Origin: Morella rubra
Taxonomy: Eukaryota > Streptophyta > Magnoliopsida > Fagales > Myricaceae
NCBI GenBank assembly: GCA_003952965.2
Contig: CM025853.1
Location: 17,780,452 to 17,844,451, forward strand
Length of the DNA: 64,000 nucleotides
Direction: 5' to 3'
Shown: positions 39,849-49,829 of the stretch, one piece after another
How the letters are laid out: every line of letters starts with the position of its first letter
Numbering within the stretch: the stretch's first letter is position 1
The notes under the pieces: model-generated
Seen by the model: the letters and a program-made list of their open reading frames with translations, nothing else
What the model was told of the DNA's origin: nothing
Databases searched by the model: none
Position numbers and translations under genes: made by a program

Positions 39849-42800
39849 TCAGCCTTTGTGACACGCTTTAGCAAGGGGAATTGGGGGGTCTGAGAGGGAG
39901 CCATCCAGAATGCGGTTAGCTACCCATTTGTTTGCAGCTTCAGTATAATGTGCGCCATCCCAGCTAATATATTTTGAAGGATCACGGCACGAAGTTGCAA
40001 ATATCGGAGTTCCATTGACTGTCGATGTTTCCCAACATTCACCACCACCTACGTGCCCACAACAGTAGGCCAGTGGACCAACAAAACCTGCAGTTCACAA
40101 GTACCAAGTGGAAGTGGTATTCAGGTTATAGAGACAATGAACGAGCAGCAAGCTTTCTTTTCTTCTGATAAGAAAAAGAATTCAACCAAACCACCTTCAG
40201 CATGGAAAAGGCAAACATCGATATAATTACTACAACATCACAGATAGGAAGCCAGTTATGACACAACTTTTAAAGGAACTTATAGACCCAGAATGGGGGG
40301 AGAGATGGTTCAAGGACCTAAAGCACAGTTCTTGCAGGTGAAATCATGCCTTCGAGGTTTCCCAAGGCCCACAGATTGTGGGTCCTATAATCAAAAGAAA
40401 AAAGTCAAAAACTTACCCTGTTTCTTTGCCTCGCTGATTAGAGTATATTTAGCAGTGTAGATATCCACATAGATCAGCAATGCATGGTGGAGTTGGATCC
40501 TCAATTGGAACACCTTGTCTTTAATCTGCTTGTTGAACTCTCGAGCCAACTCATTGTAAGACTTAATGCAGCCATTTTGGTCGGAATTAGCAGGCGTTGG
40601 AGGATTCCTTACAGCAAAAGTAGGCAAGCAGCCTATGGGACCAGTATTGTGTATCCAAAATGTCCTTGCTCCATCTTGGTAGAGTTTCTAAAACAGTTTC
40701 AAAGAACAAAACAAGGAAAGACTCAGTTTTCGTTCATGACTTTCTGATAGGTATTGGTACTCTACCTCACCTTTTGCCTTTTACTCTATGGAAAGATTTT
40801 ATATCATGAAGATTCACCAACATAGATACAGAATTGATTTTGTATCATTAGAATAAGGAATCTGTAAGCAAATGCCTTGATTTAACATTCAAGGGAAACT
40901 GATGTGTTTTTTTCTACTGTGAACGAGATTAAAACTGGTGATCTACAAATATCTTCATGCACAGTTCTTTTAAATAAAGTTGTTTCCCATTTGCGTAAAG
41001 CATTGAGGTCAAAGATCTAGCTAGACAAAGATTGATAATGTAGCGTTGCCATTTGTATACATATATATAAGGGAGTGAAGGTGCATAGACCTGGAAGTTC
41101 AGTAGGAGTAATTGTAGATGAACTCTATCCAATAATATCAACACCTTCGTTCTTAAGCTGCACTCTCAAAATTTACAGCCAAAACATTGCTATATGCAAA
41201 ACTTACTAGGAATTTTGTACAGAGTTTTATATCTCATGGATTCAGCCAACATGAGTACATTTAGAATTTTGTACATTGCTTTAGAATAAGGTCTTAAAGC
41301 AAATGCTCTTGATTTAACATTACGAAGGGATGAGATGACTATTTTTTCTACTGTGTTCCGAGATTAAAACTGGTGATCTAATATCTTCATGCACAGTTCT
41401 TTTGAAGTTGTTTCCCATTTGCGTAAGAGCTGAGGTAAAGATCTAGCTAGACAAAGATTGATAATGTAGCTGTTTTTGAAGGATTCTTTCCCCACTTTGC
41501 CATTTGTATACCATAAGGGAGTGAAGGTGCAAGACCATATAAATGTTGGAAGTTCAGTAGGAGCCCCAATTAATTACAAAGGTAGATGAACTCTATCCAA
41601 TAATATCAACGTGAAGGGTAATAACCTTCGTTCTTAAGCTGCACTCTCAAAATTTACAGCCAAAACATTGCTATATGCAAAACTTACTAGTTTACCCATA
41701 TTACAGAATTTTGTACAGAGTTTTCAAACATATCTGCATTATTAGTTTGTGTCCATCCCTAAAACCATCCCGCTATCTCAAGCAGGTTCTAATTTGGACA
41801 ACCTTGTTCACGAATTAGTACTTCCATAGCAGCCACTAGAATAGAACTCTTTCTTTTAAGTGTCATTTCATAAATTACATAAACAAGCAAAAAGAAAGAA
41901 CTGCTTAGGTCAAAACAGAGTCTCAATTGTTCAAGTTCAGTTTTCAGCAATCACCATAAGGCTAAAGACGCCTAAAGCAATATTTTAGAAATAAGGATAA
42001 TCATTTGTTTGCTCTCAAGATGCTACTTGGTTTTTTCTCAGAAAAGAGGCAGGCACTGCATTACGAAGTATACGGACATATCACATGAGTTACCTCTATG
42101 GCCAGGGCAAACTGGTTGATTATATCCGGAATGGAGGCCCGCACTTGCTCCTCTGTTGTTTTTACAAGTCCAAAATGAAGATCATTCTGTCCACAGTCCA
42201 ATGTGTAAACGGCATTTGAGAATTCCTCTGGAATTGGGAGGCTGCTTCTGATGCAAGAGCTTTTAGCTGAAGCACCGGAAAGCAAAACAATCGTTCAACA
42301 AAAAAACTGTGTGTCAAACGTTTTCATCGTAAAAACAGGACACAGATCTAAGATCTTTTGGCTACCGCACTCAGCAACAATAATCTCTAACCTTGGTTGT
42401 ATAGATCCCTCATACGGTCCTTAAATTGTTCGAACTGCAAGAGCTGTATGTTGAGAGACAAGGGGTTAAACCCTGCCTCAAACAATTTGGCATCAGCTGG
42501 TCGGATTGTAGACCCACTTGCAGCAAAATTTGCTCCATGTCTAAAATTTGCTCCAATAGAATCAAGATATGCACTCAAGAACGGAAATCCCAACTTCTCA
42601 GCTGCAGAGAATGGCAAGCAAAATTAATGTTGCATTTCACTGCCTACGGAATTCCATCAGATCAAAGATTATCATAGACAATGACCACCCAAGGCATAAT
42701 CTCCCCAAGAAAAAAAGAATTAATGGCGTTATAGTGAAATTCAAATACAACAACCTCCACCTAGAAAAATAAAAGCAAGAAAAGAGGAGAATAGAAGGGG

Positions 42801-43133
42801 GGTTGGGGGGGGAATTTTTTCACTGGAGTATAAATGAACAGCTGAGAAGAGCACCACCAGCTTACCCATGAAGTCCATTATTAGACGCCCATCAGAATAC
42901 CGACCAGAAGGTCTACCAAAGAAAGTCTCCCCGTAGGGAGGTGGTACGCGGCCAAACGCGGCCGAGACACTCCCTGTATCAGAGTTTGAGTCGCCAAAGT
43001 TGTAAATTGCTGGAACGTGACAACTCCTCGATGCACCAAGTAATGTAGCAATCAAAATAATTCCAACTGCCGCTGCCCATACACCCCACCGAGAACCATC
43101 CAATCTTCCTCTGAACAATCTTAAGTGGCGCAT
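39849..43133 (-). CDS. GDSL esterase/lipase, gene A, right copy (complete)
   Basis: The exons, in transcription order, are 43133-42866, 42601-42392, 42266-42094, 40687-40417 and 40087-39849, joining in phase to 386 residues. The N-terminus is basic (RHLRLFRGR), then hydrophobic (AAAVGIILIATLL), then the GDSL block, suggesting a signal anchor or long signal peptide. The catalytic Ser (FGDSNSDTG), Asn (GQND) and Asp-His (WDGAHYTEAAN) are present. Residues around block III read DCGQND, where paralogues have DIGQND. Intron 3 is about 417 bp longer than in the left copy because of a scrambled partial repeat. The start at 43133 is supported by its position just before the hydrophobic segment. Confidence 0.93.
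40930..41690. repeat. Error-rich tandem partial repeat in intron 3 of gene A (right arm only)
   Basis: Sequence present once in the left arm (about 1380-1750) occurs about twice here. Both copies carry scattered deletions of 5-30 bp and substitutions. For example, the pieces starting cttcgttcttaagctgcac occur at about 41147 and 41627, and aaaactggtgatcta occurs twice. The repeat explains the 417 bp length difference. Such scattered indels are expected from uncorrected long-read sequence; a genuine tandem duplication followed by decay would not leave the rest of the arm pristine. Confidence 0.75.
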
Positions 43134-44029
43134 CGAATCCTCTTACCCTCTTCTCACCGACCTTTTTCATTTCATCAAGCAAAATATCACATTAATCGAA
43201 CTGCGATTCCAAACATGCACCTGCGGTGTGCAGCTTCATAAATGGAATTTGAACCATGCACGAGTAAGAAACTTTTTTCAAAAGATGAGAAGAAAATACG
43301 AATTTTTGGGCATACATTCATTCTACTCTAGCTAGGAACGACGATTAAGGCTATTAAAATATGAGATCTTGCACACTACATGGAGTAAACTCTGCCAAGA
43401 AAGTGAAACCATACTTCGACTGTTCGACAGTTTGCGAGTGGTCTCGAGAACAACTTTGCAAGTGGTGAAAAAAAAAAAAATTTACTTGCTTCAAGATGCC
43501 AATCTGAGAAAGTTGACCAGGTCGGATATACCAGCATCTTCAATTGCAGCCTTTTCATACAGTAAGGGAAACAAATATAATAGATTTTTTTATCAGATGT
43601 AAAGGTTGCCATTATTGAACTCTCAGCAACAGCAACTTAGGTAAGGTTGCCAATCCGCGATCCTTTGTTTTTTTTTTTTTTTTTTTTTTACACGCATTAT
43701 AGAGAAACTTACTTGGCCAACCTTCGATTCAGAGACTTGAGTTAAGGCTGGATTTTGGCTGAGAAACCAGGAAAGCATTCATATTAAACGCACTCGAACT
43801 TTATCCACTTCAACCAACTTCTTGGTATCTATTGGTGAGTAGTGTCTTTCCAAATGTTTCATATTAAACGCACTCGAAGCTAGGAAAATCCAGCAGCGTC
43901 TACCTCCCTTACAGAAATTAGAACAAGACCAACTGTATAACAATCAGCATCAACATACCCACAGCAAAACAATAATAACTGTTTTCGAGGTGCTTTCTTG
44001 CGTAACAGAAGCATTTTGAAAATATTGGA

Positions 44030-44101
44030 TTGGCTCGAGAGGTTCTTAGAGGATTGAATAGGAAGGTTAATGGGGCTAATATAATGGTGAAGATTGACAT
44101 C
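44030..44101 (+). mobile_element. Relic of a LINE-type reverse transcriptase
   Basis: In frame it reads LAREVLRGLNRK then VNGANIMVKIDI. This resembles the RT segment of plant non-LTR retrotransposons, where a similar stretch leads into the MAKAYDR motif. Only about 24 codons are recognisable; the frame then runs into unrelated sequence. Confidence 0.45.
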
Positions 44102-44303
44102 AAGAGGTTCTTAGTGTTTTAAGTTTTTTTTTTCCTCAAAAAGTAAATAATAAAAAGTTAGTATTTTGGGATTGAGTGCTTACAAAGAAGTGTCTCACCT
44201 AAGAAATCCTATCATGTGATAATGTATTTATCAGTGGAGACCTTTCACATGCATAGTATAATCCGTAGAGGCTATGATGCACTACACGCACGCCCACCGG
44301 TGT

Positions 44304-44650
44304 GAGTGTCGAAATCCTACATGGCTTAAGAGAATATAAGTGGAAGACTTAATAAGAGGGTTTGAATCTTGTATCATTAGAACAGTTCACATTAGATTGA
44401 TAGTTCCGAAAAAGCAAAGAAGTTCACTCAGGTAGCTCTCTTAATAGGTTGACTTCCTTGTGTTTTCATGGTGGGCGGGAGTGTTGAAATCCTACATGGC
44501 TTAGGAGAATATAAGTGGAAGACTTAATAAGAGGTTTGAATCTTGTATCCATTGGAACAGTCCACATTAGAGTGATAGTTCCAAAAAAGCAAAGAAGCTC
44601 ACTCAGGGTAGCTCTCTTAATAGGTTGACTTCCTTGTGTTTTCATTTGAA
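44304..44650. repeat. Two diverged tandem copies of a 175-bp unit
   Basis: The unit beginning gagtgt(c/t)gaaatcctac starts at 44304 and again at 44479. Both copies run through ...ggaagacttaataagag... to ...gacttccttgtgttttcat. They differ by scattered substitutions and single-base indels, so the duplication is old. The start, TGT followed by GAAATCC.ACAT, is reminiscent of plant LTR or TRIM ends, but no primer-binding site was identified. Confidence 0.8.
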
Positions 44651-45532
44651 GCTTATGGCGTAGAAGATGCAAGATACCATTTGAGGTACCTTTATTTCTC
44701 TTGATGCTTGTTGGGGCGAGCTATTGTTTTGAGCTCAAGAGTTGGTGAATCGTATGAGGCAAGGTAATAGTATTCGGGCTAGAGGAGAGCAAATTTTGAA
44801 GAACCTGATCGTTCTTTTTGCTAATCCTGTTTCCAAAACCTCAAATAATAGCATGGAAGAACCGAACCAGGTTGGTGTAAGTCCAGTGTAGATGGCTCGA
44901 GCAGAGGCAATCCGAGAATGTGTGGAGGAGGTGGAATCATTTGAGATGCCACGAGTATTTCTGTATCTGGTTTTTCAAATTTTTATGGCATTGATTCGAA
45001 TTCTAAAGAAGAGCCTTCAGCCATGCTTGATGGTATTATATACAAGTCTCTTGGGTGGTGATTTTAGTTTACTTTCGCTTGATTTTTCGGTATTATTATT
45101 ACTATGATATTCTTTCACTACAAATGAAACTATCTAAAAAATTATGGACGCATCTTCGTCCTTTAGGGCAAAAAAAAAAAAAAAAGGCAATAATAACTGT
45201 ATTAACACTTAACAAAAATCATCGTGCACAACAAAAACTGTATGAACAGTATCACAAAAATAGAACTAGTGAGTCCCTTGGGTGTTCGATAAAATTGGGT
45301 CCTACGAACAATACAGGCTCGTTTAATTCAAAACAGACGCAACAAAAAAATTGGAATTTTACAGAGTTTCAAAATGCAAGAGTATCGGATTGAGTTCCCA
45401 GCGGCCAGTACTAAATAATTTCTGCTCCAATTCCCAGAGCGAAACTTGGAAAACGAAGAAAAAAGTGAGAATATTATTTGGTCCCGGTTTGTCAAAAGTT
45501 GATGATAATTCAATGAGCCCACACACTGTTGT

Positions 45533-48500
45533 TCACCACCTCTCCCTCGACCTGGACCTGCAAAATAATGAAATCACAGCAATTAGGGGCATTTTGAGAC
45601 ATGTAGCAACACATTTTCCCTCCAAAAGCATCGAGCACGCATGTTGTAGAGACGATATAGGTACAAGGGGCGTGTGCATGCAATTTTGAACATTTCTGAG
45701 CTTCCAGATGTAGAGACCAACCCTACCAGCTAAGAGATTTCTGAATTTCCAAAATTTCAGAGCAGATGTCTCCAATACGCTTTCTTTAACTGCTCAAATT
45801 TCCAACTTCTAGCAACCGTTTTCTTTCCAGTGGATAATTTTTTATTCAGACAATATAGAGTATAGCTTTAGCTCACCACCAGTACCAACTAAGTGACCAC
45901 AAATACAATTGAAGATCTTTACAGGCATAACCACGATTCTGACTCTCAACCAATTCCAGATCTTCTCTTGCTGTACTCCCAGTAATTGGTAGAAATTTTA
46001 ATCACTGATTTTCTTTCAGTTTTTGAACATCACCAAAAACAATATTTTTTTGAACATCTGAATATCACAAGTTTCTTTTCTAGCTAAACAGATAACTTCC
46101 TTGCTAAAACAGGAAAAGCTATGAGAGAAACTACATGAGCAATTCCACTGACAGAATACCCTTACCTATCCATGTCTCTGTTGCCTAAAAATCCTCTATC
46201 CCTGCCAGGTCCAAAGGATCTTCTGTCATCGGCCGGCCTTGTCCACACATCCCCTGCACCGCGCGATCGAGGTCTATCTGTGAACTCCACATTTCTCATT
46301 TCATCAATTGACCCAGATCGAGAAGGTGGCCTCTCAGGAAAACCAGCCACCCTGCCTGCTCCAGAGCCTGGCCTAGAACCAGGCCTATCAACAGCTTTCT
46401 GCCCAAAACGAACTTTGTCATCCAAATCACGAATCAGTGATTCCAATTCCCTTTCTTTGTGAAGTATTATGTCAAGCAAACCGGAGTTGTCTTCACCAGA
46501 CTCGTGTAGAGACACCCTGTTTGCGTCCATCGGAGATTCTCTCTCAAGTTCCTTCTTCAAATGATCAATATCTTCTTTCAATTTAATTTCTTCCTCTGTT
46601 TCAGGCCTGCAACATATTTCCTTTAGAATTGAACACAGCATGTTCATGGAAGATCCATAAGATGCATATATTTATGAAATCAGCAAACAAAAATTGACAT
46701 CCAGTTGTTTGATATGCAAGCAAGCTTGCAGGAAACATAGATCATTATAGGACATCTAAAATCAACCAGAGGGACAAGCTTACAACAAAATATACCACTT
46801 AAGAGATTCAAAGGAAGCCTAAAGCTGGCATAAGATGCAACAGATAACTATACAGGAATCCAGGAAACGCATTGTTTTGAATTCCATTAAATAGAAGGGA
46901 AGCTCGAACAAAGATCAATATATGAATGGGCTCATGCCACTCTAAAGCCAAGCATAAGACGTAAACAGGGAACTAGAACAGCATAAGTTATGTTAAAATT
47001 TGAATACACATCAAGTATTTAAACAATGAACCAAAAAAAAAAAGACAAGGAGTAAAATCTTTTCCTTCTCAGTTAAATCAACGAGGAGTAAAAGGCTTCA
47101 TAAGGTCATGACAATGCATTCCTGTTGATTATGCTTCATCTATATATACCACAGTATCAGCAACCTATTGGAGTATGCTATTATTAATGACAAGCATCTT
47201 TTCTTTTCTTTCTCTGGTGTGGGGGAGAGAAAGGAACAGGAGGGGGAGGAAGTGTGGTGGGGGCCGCCCCCCCACCGCCCGGGAGGGGGGGGTGCACGCG
47301 GTTAGTACCACGCATATTTTTGTATTTCTATATTGACAGCAAAGCACCAATTTTTAGGATTATCTATGTACGCTGCCAAGCGCAAGCGGATGGGGTCCAG
47401 TCTTATAAAGCCAGTCACTTAATGGATAAATGGGGTACGTGTACCCAAGCTACCCTCACAGTTCCATCCTTATATAGGACCTGCACTAAGTAAAGAACAA
47501 CGGAGGATTATGCCATCTAGACATGGTAAAAATGCTCAATAAGTTGTCATCATGTCTCCTTGACTTCACAGTACAACCCAAGTATTCTCTAGAATGGTCA
47601 TGCCAAGTTTCACAGAAGAAGGGTGCAGAATTTGAGTTTTTTCAATGTAAAATGCATCAAGTTGCAAACGGTAAATTACCAAAAACGAAAGTAATTTGGT
47701 TGTTCATTGGCTAGGTTCCACAGACTGAGTTCTTTGGATGCTACTGCATACCAATGTTTTCTACAGGTGTCATTTGGGACTAACTCCCAAAGACTTCCAT
47801 CAAATATCCTGAAGGTACAACTCATTAATTCCCTGCTTTGAATTTTGTTTAATCTTTGATTCTGACATCCAATAAAAATACATGCTCTCCAAACAAAACT
47901 ACACTCCAAAAAAAAAATCCAATCACCTATTTCACCAACCTAATATAAACGTGGCAAAAAAAAAAAAATCCATCATAAATAAAAGCTCCAACTGGAGCAA
48001 ATGAAAACCCTTGCATAAATAAAGCTCCAACTAGAGCAAATGAAAACCTTGCACACTTCCTGTTAGTCATTCATAACTTCAACATGGCTTACATTACAAC
48101 AGTGGAATGACCTTCTCCAGGCACAAGTATTTCCGACCTGTACCATTTTGCCACAATGCCTGAACAATTGCTTGCGCAACATTCAGCATCTAAAAAGAAA
48201 AGCAATCTTTGCGGTAGTTTAGGTGTATGGGAAAGAATGCATATCCAAGAACACGGGCTACCCAACAGTATGTGAAGAAACACTCTTTAGAATCTTAGTG
48301 TAAAGTGCACATCAAATCCAAGGGAACTGATTAATACCATATTCAGACCTAGAGTGACACAATATTAAGTGAGCAAAACAATGGCAGTTTCATCAAAGCG
48401 CCAAGCCACGTACAGAAATCAAGCTAGCATAACTTTACAGTCATTCTGGTGTAAACTTATCACATTGTCATCCTCTACACTGTACCAAAGCACATTAAAG

Positions 48501-49829
48501 CCTAATCAGGTAATGCATTCTATAGCAAACAAAATCTTAGTCAACTCCATTGGCAGCCAATTATACGAGTCATGCTACCTAACAAACCAAGCATTAATTC
48601 ATTTACTGTCAATAGGAAAAAAAAATTGAAAAATACCATATGAAATAAATACCAAAGAAACTTCCATGTGAAACGGACATCGAATTAGGCACAGAATGCA
48701 GCAATACAGACCTGTCAACGCTGCGATGCTCCAATTCGAGATCAATCTTTCGCCAATCCTTACCTTGCTCTTCAAGTAAAACTTCCCTGGGCTTTGCATC
48801 CCCGAAAGGATTCACCTTTGACCTTGGCTTCACCACATTCTCGACCCCCTGCTCAGACCGGGTTGACTGCGCGCTGGAAGGCCTGCTCGAGTGCCCACTC
48901 GTTGGTGTACTTGCTTTCTTAGCCTCAATTTCTGAGTCCCTTTTCTTCCAATCGAAACCCTTCTCTGCCAAAACCTCCTCCCTAGGCCGTGCCGCGCCGA
49001 ATGGGTTGGTCTTATTCGTCTTCACCTCCACCACCGGCGGTTCATTCACACCCAAATCCCCACTAGGGGGATGCAAAACCAATCGGGGCCGTTCCCGCTC
49101 GCTGTCACGAAACCCTCCACCTCCTCTAGTCCAGCGCTCGGGCTCCTGACCAGACTCGCGAAAGCCAGACCCGAATGTGGAAGATCTAGAGGGAAGAGGC
49201 TTTTTGCTAACCGCCCAATTATCGACATCATCAGCTCGAGACCCCCCTCCAAGCGACCCGTAACGACTCTGCCGACCCGAATCTACCGAAGGAAGAGCTT
49301 TCTTCGTCAATGCCCAGTTATCGACCTCGTCCGCCCTCGAAGGCTGATCAAAATCCGAAACCCTAGACTGAGGGGGACCCCTACGTTCCTCATCAAAGCC
49401 ACCATAGGACCTCCGGGAACCACCGCCGCCCCAAGACCCATCACTGTCGTCGCGGTCTCTACGACCCGACATCGTACCGGACCGCCCATACGACGGGAAT
49501 CCGCCTCCGAGCCTACCGTACTGCATTTCCTCCGGAGACCGCTCTTTGGGGCCGGTCGGGAGCCGGAGCATCTGTTCGTGGGTCAATCCTTGGTTACTTT
49601 CGGTGGTGCCGCGCGCCCCGGACGACGAGGAGTATTCGCTGAACTCGTGCAGTGTCATCTTTTTCTTCTTGGGCTTGGCGCTCACGGCTTCTTTGAGGCT
49701 AGGGAAGCTCTGCGAAGACGACTCTGCTGCAGAAGCCGCGGCCTTGGCCGCGGCCTCGCGCTCCTCGGCTTCTTCGAGCTCGGCCTCGGCGGCCCAGGCA
49801 CCGATTTTTCCCCAGGGCATTCTCGACAT
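45533..49829 (-). CDS. EIF4B: Eukaryotic translation initiation factor 4B (plant eIF4B)
   Basis: The exons, in transcription order, are 49829-48712, 46606-46166 and 45557-45533, joining in phase to 527 residues. The N-terminus (MPWGKIGAWAAEAE) is characteristic. There are repeated DNWA blocks (DEVDNWALTKKALPS, DDVDNWAVSKKPLPS), Gly/Arg-rich stretches, two NPFG boxes (NPFGAARPREEVL, NPFGDAKPREVLL), a coiled-coil-like acidic segment (EEIKLKEDIDHLKKELE) and an Arg-rich tail. eIF4B stimulates the eIF4A/eIF4F helicase and binds RNA and PABP during cap-dependent initiation. The last coding exon is only 25 nt and gives the C-terminus SRSRERW; reading through the donor after MDR would stop at once. 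The first coding exon is GC-rich. Confidence 0.95.
47225..47310. other. GC-rich, hairpin-forming tract in eIF4B intron 1
   Basis: A strongly G-rich then C-rich stretch contains the near-palindrome ggtgggggccgcccccccacc (47256-47276, ggtggggg pairing with cccccacc). It stands out in an AT-rich intron. It could be the edge of a decayed repeat or an error-prone consensus site. Confidence 0.5.
47974..48052. repeat. Two-copy 40-bp tandem repeat in eIF4B intron 1
   Basis: The unit cataaataaa(a)gctccaact.gagcaaatgaaaacc begins at 47974 and 48014, with one substitution and single-base indels between copies. Confidence 0.8.

Larger units (their letters stand above)
30223..43087. repeat. Right arm of the giant inverted repeat
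   Basis: This is the reverse complement of 1-12450. It is 417 bp longer because of an error-rich extra partial repeat between about 40930 and 41690. Other differences are small indels: an extra G near 38450, about 6 bp around the poly-G at 35825-35845, and shifts of 1-2 bp elsewhere. Homology may continue past 43087, but its partner would lie left of the window. Confidence 0.97.
43134..45532. other. Intergenic between GDSL gene A and eIF4B
   Basis: This contains the upstream region of gene A, poly-T and poly-A tracts, a LINE-like relic (44030-44101) and a 175-bp tandem duplication (44304-44650), noted separately. No protein-coding gene was recognised. Confidence 0.5.
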
